A stretch of DNA of 64,000 nucleotides from Meloidogyne chitwoodi (taxonomy: Eukaryota > Nematoda > Chromadorea > Rhabditida > Meloidogynidae), in NCBI GenBank assembly GCA_015183035.1, contig JACZZP010000015.1:1550001-1614000 (forward strand). Direction: 5' to 3'. A program made the translations under genes and the position numbers. Each line of letters opens with the position of its first letter. Position 1 is the stretch's first letter. This document shows, piece by piece, positions 22,652 through 33,214 of the stretch. Under the pieces are notes generated by a model. The model saw only the letters and a program-made list of their open reading frames with translations. It did no database searches and had not been told where the DNA came from.

Positions 22652-23920
22652 TAAAATTAAAAAAAATAAAATCTGTAAAAGGGATGATATTAATTTTATT
22701 TTTAAATTTTGTTATAACCTCTCTTCTCTTCTCTTCTCTTATTTTATTTTATTTTTTAATTTTAAATAAATAAATAATTTTTTAAATTTTATTAAAAATT
22801 ATTTCTTTGGTTGTTTTTGAATAATTAGGAAATTTGTTGTTGTTTTGTAAATATTTAATGATATAAATCTGAATAATATAATTTATTTTGCTTTTGTCAT
22901 TGCAAATTTGCCATGATAAAGGTAAAAAAGGAAAATATAAATTTAAATAAAATTCTACTATTAACTATATTTAATTTATAATATATAACAATTTATTTAT
23001 AAAAATATAAAGCTTAACTATAATAGTTTTGAAACTCTTAAAAAAAAAGTTTACAGCCTTTATGGATAGTGGGACTGTCTGGAACTTTTATTACATACTG
23101 CACTTTTGATGGGGAATTTGTTAATACTTTTTAAAAAAGGATTATAAATATAACACAAAATAAATATACAATAAATTGTTTTTATTATAAAATTGCAGAT
23201 TTTTAAATTTTTGCATAATTTTATTTTTAATTAATTTATTTTTTATTAATTTACAATTAGAGTATTATTTAATTATTAAATTTTAACATTTATTTAAATT
23301 TAATTAAAATATTAAATAAATTGTAACCCTTCACGTCTCCTCAATTTAAACAATATTTGAATTAAAGGAAAGGAATTGAGACAAAATAAAAGAAAAAAAG
23401 TATTCTGAATTGTTGAAAAGACAATCTAAATTTATTAATAAAATTGAGAATTATAAATTATTTAAAAATGTTATTAAATAAATAATATTAATTTTTTGTT
23501 TTAAAATTTTTAAAAATTATTTTGAGTTATTAATTACTGTTTAAAAATATATGTAGTAATATTAAAAAAAGTGAAAATATTTTTTACAGTTTATCTGTAT
23601 TTATTTTCTGTTTTTCTGCAATTTTTTTTATTATTTTTGCAAAAATATTATGAAATAATAATATTTTTTGGTTATAATTTTACATATTTTGCTATATATT
23701 TAATAATAATTATTAAAAATAAATAAATAAATATTTATATAAATATAGGTATTAAATAAGATTTTTATCAAATTATAAAATATATTTTGAGATAAAATAA
23801 TAATTTTACTAAAATTAATAGGAATATATTTAGTTATCCTTTAAATCTCTAAGTTAGCATGCTATAATATTGTTAATATTTATATTTTTTAAATTTTAGT
23901 TATAATTAAATTAAAATTAT
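22652..23920. other. Intergenic, A+T-rich
   Basis: Contains a TTCTC/TCTCT-rich run at 22718-22740. No gene or clear element seen. Confidence 0.6.
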
Positions 23921-24271
23921 AGAAAACTGTCTATTAATTCAATTAATATTATTTTATTTTTATTTTCAATTTTATTATTATTTGAATATATTGATACTGA
24001 ATTATGTATTAAAAATGGTAAATCTGGTTGCGGTAATAGTGAACACGAACTTAATAAATGTTGCAACGGTTTAGTTTGCAAACAAGATGGAAATAAAAAA
24101 GAATATAAATGTTCTACTGGCGGTTGTTCTAAAATAAGTTGTTCTAAACAAAGTTGTTGTTATGGTTTTCGTTGTAATGGTGGAAGATGTCATATATGAG
24201 GAGAAACAAATGATGGTTGTAAAAGTGATGATTCATGTTGTGTAAAATGTGATAATGGTCAATGTACTTAA
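23921..24271 (+). pseudogene. Disabled cysteine-rich knottin-like peptide gene
   Basis: The frame is open from about 23915 but has no ATG, and it is interrupted by TGA at 24197-24199 before ending at 24271. It encodes a hydrophobic leader followed by a Cys-rich region with paired CC motifs (NKCCNG, QSCCYGFRC, DSCCVKC), the spacing typical of inhibitor-cystine-knot (knottin) secreted peptides. It is clearly related to the intact gene at 26012. The missing start could lie on an unseen exon joined at ATTATAG/AAAAC, but together with the internal stop a pseudogene is the simplest reading. Confidence 0.65.
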
Positions 24272-26011
24272 TTTTAAATAATTCTTTTGAATTATTTTTT
24301 TTTAATATAGAAGAGATATTTTTAATTTTTAATCAACTTTTATTAGTTATTTTATTTATTTATAATTATTTAATGAAAAAAATATTTAGTCAATTTATAT
24401 TATTTAATTTAAATTTAAAACAATTAAATTAATTATAAATTGTATTTGATTAATTTTTAAATAAATAAATATTAGTAATAAATTAAATAAAATAATATAT
24501 AATTTTAAGCACAATGTGTAATATTAAAATTTCGTTTAAAGATCAATTAGTTTGACTAAGACAAAAGTGCTATATTGGAAAAATTAAAAAATTAAATAAT
24601 TTTCAAATATATTTAATTTTTAAATTTAATTTTGTAATTTTATTATCTTTTAAAATTAATTTAAAAAATACTTATATAATTTATAATAAATAAATAAATC
24701 TTCTTTTGAAATATTAACTTATAAAATTAAAAACATTCATTTATTATACATAAACATTAATATTTTAAGTGTTCTAATAAAAAAGAAAATGCATTACCTA
24801 TATAAAATTATAAAATGAAAAAAAAAACTTTTTTACATTTCGGAAAAAATATTAAAAAATATTTTAGGCTAAAAAAGGTTCCATAAATAATTTTTTTAAT
24901 CTTTTCATTTTTAGAAAAAAATTTTTTTTATAAAATTTAAATAAAATATAATTTTATTTAAAATATAAAATTGCAAATTTAATAATGCAAAAATCCTTAA
25001 AATAAATTTTAAATAATTTAAATAATATCAATTTTCACTGATAAAGGAAATAAATTATAAAAATATAAATTGAGAATTTGCATAAAATTAAAAAATTATT
25101 TTTTTAATTTAAAAATTTGAAGAGAAAATCAGAATATTTAAAAGCCTTTTCTTCATTCTAATAAAAATATATAATGGCTTTGAGAGATAAAAAATAATTA
25201 AAAATGTTTCTCTCTTCTCTTCACTTTGTAATTGTTAAACATTTATCCACTAAAATATTTAATTAATTAATTTTTAAAATTAAATTAAATTTAACTACTA
25301 TATTTAAATTTAATTTAATTTAATTTATTATTGTTCAAATATTCAAAAAGAAACAAAATTTATTTTAGTATATTTGGAATACGTAGTAGAAACTTTCTTT
25401 TTTTTTAAATAAATTTTGACTATTTAAAATTAAATAATTTTACTAATAAATTATTATTCCACCAAAAAATTAAAACATTTAAAAAAATGTTTTAATATAT
25501 TCATTAAATAACCCTTTCAAAAAGCTATCGAATTTATAAAAGCTTTTTTACAAAAATCAAATTTTAAAAAATTATTTAAAGAAAAGACATAAAATAAATA
25601 TATAATTCTTATATATTTATTTAATAAAAATAATAATAAAATTTTTAATAACTTTTATTTTTTTAAATATTTACAAAAAGTAAATATTTTATTTTTTAAA
25701 TAAAAATCAGAGGAGAAATATAATAAAATTTAGTAAAAAATATTAAAAATATTTTTTATTTTATTTTTTTTACATTTTTATTATACAAATTCGCTAAAAA
25801 ACTCAAAAATTAAAAATCTTTGTGTTTTTAACTTTTTTATTTAAATTAAGTCAAAATATATTAAAAAATTCATTTTATAATTAATAAAGTTTATTTAACT
25901 TTCTTTTATTCTCAATAATTAAATATTTATTTTAATTATTTTAAAAATTAATAATTTAAAAATTATTTTTTTTTAGAAATTAAAAAAAAAAAGAAATTTT
26001 TTTCTTCAAAA
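24272..26011. other. Intergenic, very A+T-rich
   Basis: No gene, RNA or recognisable element seen. The last 150 bp would hold the promoter of the peptide gene at 26012. Confidence 0.55.
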
Positions 26012-26335
26012 ATGTATTCTTACAACAACAAAATTTGTCTTTTATTAATTTTTTTAATTTTATTATTTCAATTTATAAATGCATGTCAAAAAGAAATAAT
26101 AAACACTGAATGTGATAATAATAATAATAAATGTTGTAATTGTTCACGAACATTTGAAGGCTTCTTTCCAAAATATAAATGCCTTAATAAAAAATGTTTA
26201 AATGAAAAAGAAAGTTGTGGTGAAGATGATAGATGTTGTTATGGTTATAGATGTGGAAATAATAAAAAATGTATTAAATGTGAACTTAATAATGCTAAAT
26301 GTGCAATTTCAAGAAAGGGATGTTGTCTTTATTAA
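26012..26335 (+). CDS. Secreted cysteine-rich knottin-like peptide
   Basis: Single-exon 107-aa protein. The leader MYSYNNKICLLLIFLILLFQ ends at about FINAC. The mature part has roughly 16 cysteines with CC pairs (KCCNC, DRCCYGYRC, KGCC), suggesting two knottin-like modules. Such folds occur in peptide toxins, protease inhibitors and antimicrobial peptides; the target here is unknown. It is flanked by two decayed relatives at 23921 and 36064 that share its leader (LLFQFIN) and cysteine frame. In a plant parasite it could be a gland effector or a defence peptide, which is inference. Confidence 0.8.
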   Translation: MYSYNNKICLLLIFLILLFQFINACQKEIINTECDNNNNKCCNCSRTFEGFFPKYKCLNKKCLNEKESCGEDDRCCYGYRCGNNKKCIKCELNNAKCAISRKGCCLY

Positions 26336-27768
26336 TTAATTAAAATAAATTAAATTGATAAAGTAATTTTTAAATAAAAAATTAAATTTATTTTTTTTTA
26401 TTTTAAACTCTTTAAATAAAAACATTTTAATTAATTATTTTTAAATTTATTAAATAAAATTAATAAAAATAATTTATTTTTATATTTATCGAATATTATA
26501 CTCAATTTTGAGTTTTTATTAAATAAAATAGAATTAATTAATTTTAATTTGACTAAAATATAAGATTACCTATATATTTATATTAATAAATTAGTAAGTA
26601 TTAACATAATTGTTATAAAAGATTACTTTCGGTTAAAAATTTGTTTGTTGGAAAAAATTTTTACGGAGCTGGAAAGCTCTAACAGTTATTGGAGCAGCCT
26701 TTGCGCAGAAGTTTAGTTTGCCTTTGTAATTTGGCCAGAGGTAGAGCTGTTCCAAGACCAAAAATAACCAAGACCCAAGACCCAAGACTTATAACCAAGA
26801 CTCAAGACCAAGACCAAAAAAAACCAAGAAAAACAAGACCACCAAGACCAAGACCAAGACTCTTGGAACAGCTCTAGCCAGAGGCCCTATAATCTCTGGC
26901 CTTCAGTACACATTTTAGATTGATGCACAACATATTGCCTTCGGCCTTCGATTCTCCAATGAATAGTCAGAGAATTTCTAATTAACTAATAAATATTAGA
27001 GATCTGGACTGGATCTAGATGACCAGAATTGGATTTTTGTTGAATCCAGATCAGAATTTTTTGGGGAATTCTTGATTTTTCCTGGAGCCCAAATCAGAAT
27101 TCAGATTAAGTATTTTTAAAATTCTTATCTTAATTAAATATAATAGAATAAAAAATTAAATTAAAAAGATATTTTATTATTAAATAAATTTGAATACTTA
27201 GGATTGAAAGGACTTCCTTGTTCTCAAATTTAAAAATTTTTTTTAAAATTTTTAATGTATACTTTTTTTTATTTTAAATTTTTTGGATATTTTAATATAA
27301 ATTTAAGCATGTGATTTTAAAATAAAAATTTAATTTAATTTAAAAAAATTAAATGTTGGCAATTAAATTTGAAAATTATTAATTTATTTATTCAGTCATT
27401 TTATGACAATTTTGGGTTTAAATTTATAGAAAACGTTTTAAATTTTACCTAAAATTATTAAATTATTTTATTTAATTTAATTAAAATTAATTTATTTGAT
27501 TATACATCATAAATTAAATAAATAAATTTTTTTTAATTTTTTTAAATTTATTTAACTGTTAAAAACTCTTCCTAAAGAAATAATATTTAAAGAATTGAAA
27601 AAATAAAAAATAATCAAATTAATTTAAATTATTTTAATTTATTAATTCCAATTAAGTTATTTAGATATTGCTGTCTCTATTTTAAATTAAATTAACAAAT
27701 AAAGAATTAATTAATAAAATAAAAAAAATATTATTATTTAATTTTCAGGTATACATAAATTATTAAAA
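26336..27768. other. Intergenic with transposon remnants
   Basis: Segments 26640-26735 and 26885-26960 are unusually G+C-rich and look like parts of one older repeat split by the hAT-type element at 26742-26876. Segment 26995-27110 is rich in GATC/AGATC and CCAGAT/ATCCAGATC motifs that recur near 49540-49600. The rest is A+T-rich. Confidence 0.5.
26734..26884. mobile_element. hAT-type MITE with perfect 8-bp target duplication
   Basis: The element at 26742-26876 (135 bp) has perfect 16-bp terminal inverted repeats TAGAGCTGTTCCAAGA. It is flanked on both sides by GCCAGAGG (26734-26741 and 26877-26884). Eight-bp duplications with short TAG/CAG termini are the mark of hAT transposons. The interior is a run of CCAAGA hexamers. 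It inserted into an older G+C-rich repeat. Confidence 0.88.
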
Positions 27769-29265
27769 ATGTTTTATTTCTTAATTTTTATTCTTTTTTC
27801 TTTATTATTTGGTTATTCCAATAGCTCTTTAGTTACTATAAATACTCAAATAAAAAATCAAATAATTGATGGATTTGGAACTTCTACAGCTTGGAAAGGC
27901 CCTTGTTCCGATAGAATTTTTAAACAACTGTAAGAAAATATTTATTAAATTAATAGAATAATAATTTTATATAAGCTTATTTAATTAACTTTAAAATTAA
28001 AAATAATAAAGTAATTTATATTAAAATAATTTAAATTAATTTTAAATTATAATTATTATATTCAAGTTATGGTGATCTTGGTTATTCAATTCTTCGTATT
28101 CGAATTGATGAACACAAACAATGGGGACCTGAAGTAATAAATGCCAAAAAAGCACAAAGTTATAATGCTAAAGTTTTTGCAACTCCTTGGACAGCCCCAG
28201 CAAATATGAAAATTTGTGGAATAGATAAATCTTGTCCTTTACGTTCTGACAAATATAATGATTATGCAGATTATTTACAAAGTTTTGTTACTTATATGAA
28301 ACAAAATGGAGCTCCTCTTTATGCTATTTCTATGATTAATGAACCTGACTTTGATCCTAAGGGCGGATATAATACAATGAGCTTTACTCCAGAACAATTA
28401 CTTAAATTTTTGAAAACTTCTGCAAAAAGAATTTCTGGAACAAAAATTATGGCTTCAGAAGCATATGGATGGTTGTCTGAAAAAATGAATGACCCAATTT
28501 TGGTAAGTAAAAACGAAAAAAATATGCAGATAATTAACTGATTTCATCAATCTTCATTAATAATATTTATTCCATTATTATTCATAAGCATATAAAATTT
28601 TGAATAAAATTTATTTAATTTATTTAGAATGACCCTGAAGCAGCTGAAAGAGTTGATATTGTTGCTGCTCATGGTTATGGTTTTTTTTATAAGCATTCCA
28701 AAAACAAAAGCACAACAAATGGGAAAAAGTTTTTGGTTAACAGAATATACATCTGATGGAAGTGATTGGAAGAGTGTAATGAAATTAGCTAAAGATATAA
28801 GTGATTGTATGACTAAAGCTAAATGCAATGCTTTTGTTCATTGGTGGTTACATGAAGATACACAAACTATGATGATTTTAGATAAAAATGAACAATTAAC
28901 ACCTAAAGCTTATGTTATTGGTCATTACTCTAAATTTGTTTTACCAGGCTTTTATTGTGTTAGTACATCTATTCCTGATAATAATAATGTTCTTGTTAGT
29001 GCATATATAGGAGAACAAAATAAAGTAATTTTAATTTAATTAATTAATTAATTAAAATATTTAGATAGTAATTGTAGTAGTAAATATGGCTGTTCCAATA
29101 ACTCAACAATTTTCAATTAATGGAATTATTACTAAAACTTCATTAACTCCATATATTACTTCACAAGGAAGAAATCTTCAAAAACAAATTAATATCAATT
29201 TAATTGGTGGAAAATTTTCATATTCACTTCCTGGACAAAGTATTATTACTTTTGTTTCTGAATGA
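27769..29265 (+). pseudogene. GH30 (subfamily 8-like) xylanase, frameshifted
   Basis: Exons 27769-27929, 28067-28502, 28628-29024 and 29065-29265. The signal peptide MFYFLIFILFSLLFGYSNSS is followed by the GH30 start (IDGFGTSTAW, then YSILRIRIDE). The acid/base Glu lies in SMINEPDF and the nucleophile Glu in FWLTEYTSDGSDW. A C-terminal beta side domain ends in SIITFVSE. This is the glucurono(arabino)xylan-cleaving type known from Bacillus XynC and from secreted xylanases of root-knot nematodes. Exon 3 is one base too long: an eight-T run at 28681-28688 shifts the frame just before the nucleophile. Either the run has an error in the assembly or the gene is newly dead; all other splice sites and both catalytic residues are intact. 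Its likely role in a working copy is softening plant cell walls. Confidence 0.88.
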
Positions 29266-29479
29266 GTAAAAGAAAGATAATAAAAGAATATAAATAATAT
29301 TTGAAATTCTAAAATTTTGTAATTTTTTCTCCTTTACTTTCCCTAATTTTGTACTTTTATTCTTTAAAAATATATATTTTATAATATATTTATTAGTAGA
29401 TATTTAGATACTAAATTTAAAAAATTAAAATTATATTTCTTAAATAAATATTAAAATTTAATTTTTAAACATTTACTCT
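29266..29479. other. Spacer after the xylanase
   Basis: A+T-rich 3' flank; nothing else seen. Confidence 0.5.
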
Positions 29480-29890
29480 ACAAATTTCTTTGTACGAATA
29501 TTCTTTCATTGTAGGTTTATCCCAACAACCAAATGGATAGCATATTCATTATATTCAACAAAATTATTTTTCTCGTCATCATTTATATACAAAAGTGATA
29601 TATTATTAAATTTTTATGTGTTCCCAGTAATTTCATACCAGTTATATATTTTATTTGTTTAAATACCAAAAGTTTAATTATTATTTATTTATGTAGTGAC
29701 CATTTCCTTAAAATATAATTTATTTAAAATTTTATTTTACAAAATAGAAAAAACATAAAATCATAAAACTTAAATTAATTAATTCAACATTCTTAGCTTT
29801 ATTATTTATAAACAATATCTCCTTATTATTATTATTATTATAAATAACAAATCTTGAGTAGTAAACAAAATTTTTCCAAACTTTGCATTA
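29480..29890 (-). pseudogene. Relic of a GH25 lysozyme-like gene
   Basis: On the minus strand, 29650-29490 matches the last exon of the GH25 gene at 41560 (WYEITGNT, then GWDKPTMKEYS-like motifs), but with stops and frame changes. Fragments of the preceding exon are recognisable near 29770-29885. No intact frame remains. Confidence 0.7.
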
Positions 29891-31730
29891 CTTTCATTTA
29901 TCTGGGCTAAATCTTAAAAAATACTGACTGTTGCTCCTGGCTCAAACATAAATCTTTAACCGATCAGACCCGGAACTTTGATTTACCGGACTTTGATTTT
30001 TTGGCATAAATATAAATTCAGAATTGGTGAAAGACTATTAAAATTATTAACAAAAATAAGAATTAAAAATTGCCTATTTTATGATTAATTTTGATAATCT
30101 TTATAAAAAATAAATTTTTTTTCAAAATATATAATTAGTTTTACTGTTTAAAAATATTTAAAATATAACTAAAAATGGTTTTGCATTTATTTACTCTGTT
30201 CTTCAATATTTTATTATTAAAAGTGTAAATTATCTCAACAAAAATATTATTAAATAATAATAATAATAATCTTTTTTGGTTAATTTTGCACAAAAATTGT
30301 AAAAATTGTTTCTGAATAACACATTCATTGAATTTTTAATCTAAATTAATTTTTTTCTGCAGTGATTTTTATTCAAATTTATAACAATATTGTCATATGA
30401 TTAAAAGAATTACAAAATAAATTGAACAATAAAAAATAGTTAATATAGAAAAAAAAGATTTGATACGTCCTCTTTAGTTAATTTGTTATAACCTCCAGTG
30501 AATAATGTCATATATTGATAATTTAATATTATTTTAAGTCTTAATTTTTGCGGTATATAAATTGGGAACCATAACGCACACTTAAAAACCTAATAATCTA
30601 ATAACATAATTTTATCCCCTAATGTTCCAGTCCCTCAATATTTTACTTTTATTTGTTAAATAAAACTTTAAAAAAGAAAAGCCTTTTTATTTATTTTTAG
30701 CGTGCCAAACGCTCTCCTGAGTTGGATTCGTCCAACTCTCAGGGCCCAACGGTTTAGCGAAACTGCCCTTTAAGAAATTAATATAAAATTAATTATTTAA
30801 ATTAAAATATAATTTAAATAATTTTATAAAATAAAATAAAAAATATTATGTTTAATTAAAAAAAATTTTTTTATTAATACAACAGAACAATTAGATTAAA
30901 TTTAGTATTTTTAGCTTTGTTGGATTTTAATAAAAATGAATATTAAAATAAAAAAAGATTAAATTATTCTATAAATCAGCTGTTAAATTTCCGGCTAAAA
31001 ATTAATTTTAATTTTTAAATAAAAAAGTTCAAATTTAATATACCTAAGTCTGTTGGCTTTTAACTTAAACAAATAAAATTTAAAAATTACAATTGAACAA
31101 ATAATTTAAAAAATAAAATTATTTAATTTTTATCAAAGTTTATTTAAAAAATTAAAATTAAATGTATCAAATAAATATTATCTTTTCTCTTAATAATTTT
31201 TTAATTTCAAATTAAATGCCAACACTTGATTATTTTTAAACTTTTTTAAGCTAAACAAATAAATTTATTTTATTTTATTTAACATTTTATTTAGTATAAA
31301 TATAGCCTTATATATTCTATTAAAATTAAATATTTTAAAATTAATTTATTAATTAAATATATTTTATTTTATTTTTTATTTAATATACCTAAAACTAAAA
31401 ATTAAGATTAAATATCTATCAAAATATATTTTTTAATAAAAATATATTTATAGACATATCTTCTGATTTAAAATGTCAGTACTATTCTTTGGCTTTAGGG
31501 GGTTGATTGTTTCCTTTTCAGTTAAGAACATAAAAACAAACAAAATAAATATGCCTTATTTATTCTAAACAAAACTACAGTCCAGAAGATTGTTAAAAAT
31601 AGAACGGATTGTCGTTCTATTAGAATAAATATGTTATTCCAAATATTAATTTATATATATTAATTTTATTTAAAATTTAAAAATATTTTTTTTAATAATT
31701 TTAGAGAATTTATATTTATTTTAATCAAAT
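29891..31730. other. Intergenic with dispersed repeat and one G+C-rich patch
   Basis: Segment 30695-30775 is G+C-rich with a strong hairpin. Segment 30890-31090 is a dispersed repeat also found, diverged, at about 56040-56250 (shared TTGGATTTTAATAAAAATG and GTTGGCTTTT blocks). Segment 31200-31265 (AAATGCCAACACTT ... TTTTAAGCTAAA) recurs at 35990-36060 upstream of another peptide gene. No other gene seen. Confidence 0.55.
30719..30738. other. 8-bp stem with TTCG loop
   Basis: GAGTTGGA TTCG TCCAACTC can fold as a perfect 8-bp hairpin, on either strand, within a G+C-rich island of about 75 bp. It may be an RNA fold or the centre of a small element; there is no tRNA-like cloverleaf around it. 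Confidence 0.5.
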
Positions 31731-31985
31731 ATGTCTTCTACAATTAATATTTTATTTTTTATATTTTTATTAAATTTATTTATTAAATTTAATAATGGTG
31801 ATTGTGCTAATCTAGGAGATTCTTGTATTCGAAAAAAATGTTGTGGTGATAATAAAAGTATAAAATGTGCTGGGTTTTGTTGTAAAATTGCTAAACAATC
31901 TTGTAAGGAACCAAAAGAGTGTTGTTCTAATAATTGTGCCAAAACTACAGATGGAAGAGGAATATGTCAAGTTACACCAAAATAA
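31731..31985 (+). CDS. Secreted cysteine-rich (ICK-like) peptide
   Basis: Single-exon 84-aa protein. The leader MSSTINILFFIFLLNLFIKF is followed by a mature chain of about 60 residues with CC pairs (KKCCGD, GFCCKI, KECCSNNC) and single Cys spaced as in inhibitor-cystine-knot peptides. It belongs to a different sub-group from the 26012 gene. Its upstream sequence shares a repeat with the 36064 relic. Function unknown; the ICK scaffold is used by channel-blocking, antimicrobial and inhibitor peptides. Confidence 0.78.
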   Translation: MSSTINILFFIFLLNLFIKFNNGDCANLGDSCIRKKCCGDNKSIKCAGFCCKIAKQSCKEPKECCSNNCAKTTDGRGICQVTPK

Positions 31986-32338
31986 TTATCTTTTATTTAT
32001 ATATTTCTTTTTAAGTAATTTTCAATTTATTTTTTAAAAAATTGTTAAAAAAATTTATTCTATCCTTTTTCTTCTGTTAAACTTTCCTTTAGAACTAAAA
32101 ATTAATATTTATCTAATTAATTATTTATTTATATAATTTGGCAGTTAAAATAAAGAAAATATTTGTTTCACTTTTTATAATAAATTTTTATAAAATTTAT
32201 TAGTGATATTAAAATGTCCTAAAATTTGATTTAAAAAATGGAGAAACTTTATAGCCACAAATTAAATTTATATTTAATTATTTTAAAATTAAATGACAAA
32301 TTAATTAAAATATAAATTTAAAAATATTAAAATTATAT
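31986..32338. other. Intergenic between convergent peptide genes
   Basis: Shared 3' flank of the plus-strand ICK-like gene and the minus-strand four-cysteine gene; A+T-rich, nothing else seen. Confidence 0.5.
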
Positions 32339-32552
32339 TTAAGGAGCACATCGATGATTTACACAATTAGATCCATGAAGTATAGCAAGTGGAGCACAAT
32401 CTTTTTTATCATTGCAATAAGGAGCTATAAATAATTATTTTAAATTTAATATAAATAAATAATAATATTAAACCTTCAATTTCATCAATTATTAAAATAC
32501 CAAAAAATATAATAATAATAAGACTTATAAAAATAATTTGTTGGGCTATCAT
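32339..32552 (-). CDS. Tiny secreted four-cysteine peptide, NCR/late-nodulin-like
   Basis: Two exons, 32552-32474 and 32424-32339, sum to 55 codons (54 aa). The signal segment is MIAQQIIFISLIIIIFFGIL, and the mature peptide starts at about EAPYC. Its only cysteines follow the order C-x5-C-x10-C-x4-C (YCNDKKDC ... NCVNHRC). Signal peptide, short anionic junction and the C-x5-C ... C-x4-C spacing are the hallmarks of plant nodule-specific cysteine-rich / late-nodulin peptides (Pfam Nodulin_late). In a plant-parasitic nematode it may be convergent, or a mimic of a host peptide. It sits among secreted-peptide genes. The coding call rests on the start, splice sites, leader and cysteine frame; there is no long ORF to support it. 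Confidence 0.62.
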
Positions 32553-33214
32553 TTTTTAATTTATTTTAATTAAAAAAAATTTTCTTATTATTTTTATTTA
32601 ATTTTAATAAAAAGATTTTGTTTTTTTTAAATTAAAAAAATAATAAAAATTTAATTTAGTAGGAAAATTATATAAAAATAATTTTTAGAAAAAAAAAAAA
32701 GAAAAATTGTTGTGTAATTTTAAAATAAAAGTAAATTGTCCTAAATTGTAATAAAAAAAGTAAAAAATTAAATTAAATTGTTTGATTTAAAAAAAAAAAT
32801 AAAAATATTATTAAATATTAATTTAAATAAAATTATTTAAATTAAAAATAAAAATTTTAAATTTATTGCCAATTAATTTAAATTAATAGAGATCGGTGCG
32901 GGACTTGATCCTCCTCGAGGGATTTTGCGTAATTTCTTTAAAAAATCTTTTACTTTTTTGGATTTGCAGAATTTATCAGGTTTTCATCTATTTAAAAATA
33001 ATTATTAATTTTTTGTCTTGTTATCGATAAAGAAAAGTGTTCAGTGTGATCAGGGATTTGTAACAGTCAAATTATTAGTTAATAATATTTTAAAAATATA
33101 AAAATTTATTTATAATAAATAAAATATTCTATTTTTACATATTTTATTTTAAAAATTATTAATTTTTGAACAATAATTATTTAATTTTTATTGTTAAAGT
33201 TTCTTCATCATTTT
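32553..33214. other. Intergenic
   Basis: Promoter side of the four-cysteine gene and 3' flank of the GH25 gene. A less A+T-rich patch at 32888-32935 contains CCTCCTCGAGG and is unidentified. Confidence 0.5.

Noticed and set aside
24197..24199. TGA in a Cys-rich frame as selenocysteine or programmed readthrough
   Set aside because: The start codon is also missing and no recoding structure is visible; pseudogene is simpler.
26689..26877. 62-codon plus-strand ORF
   Set aside because: It reads through the CCAAGA hexamers of the hAT-type MITE and has no leader or domain.
30700..30770. tRNA gene
   Set aside because: A strong hairpin and a TTCG resembling a T-loop are present, but no cloverleaf, A/B box pair or acceptor stem can be drawn.
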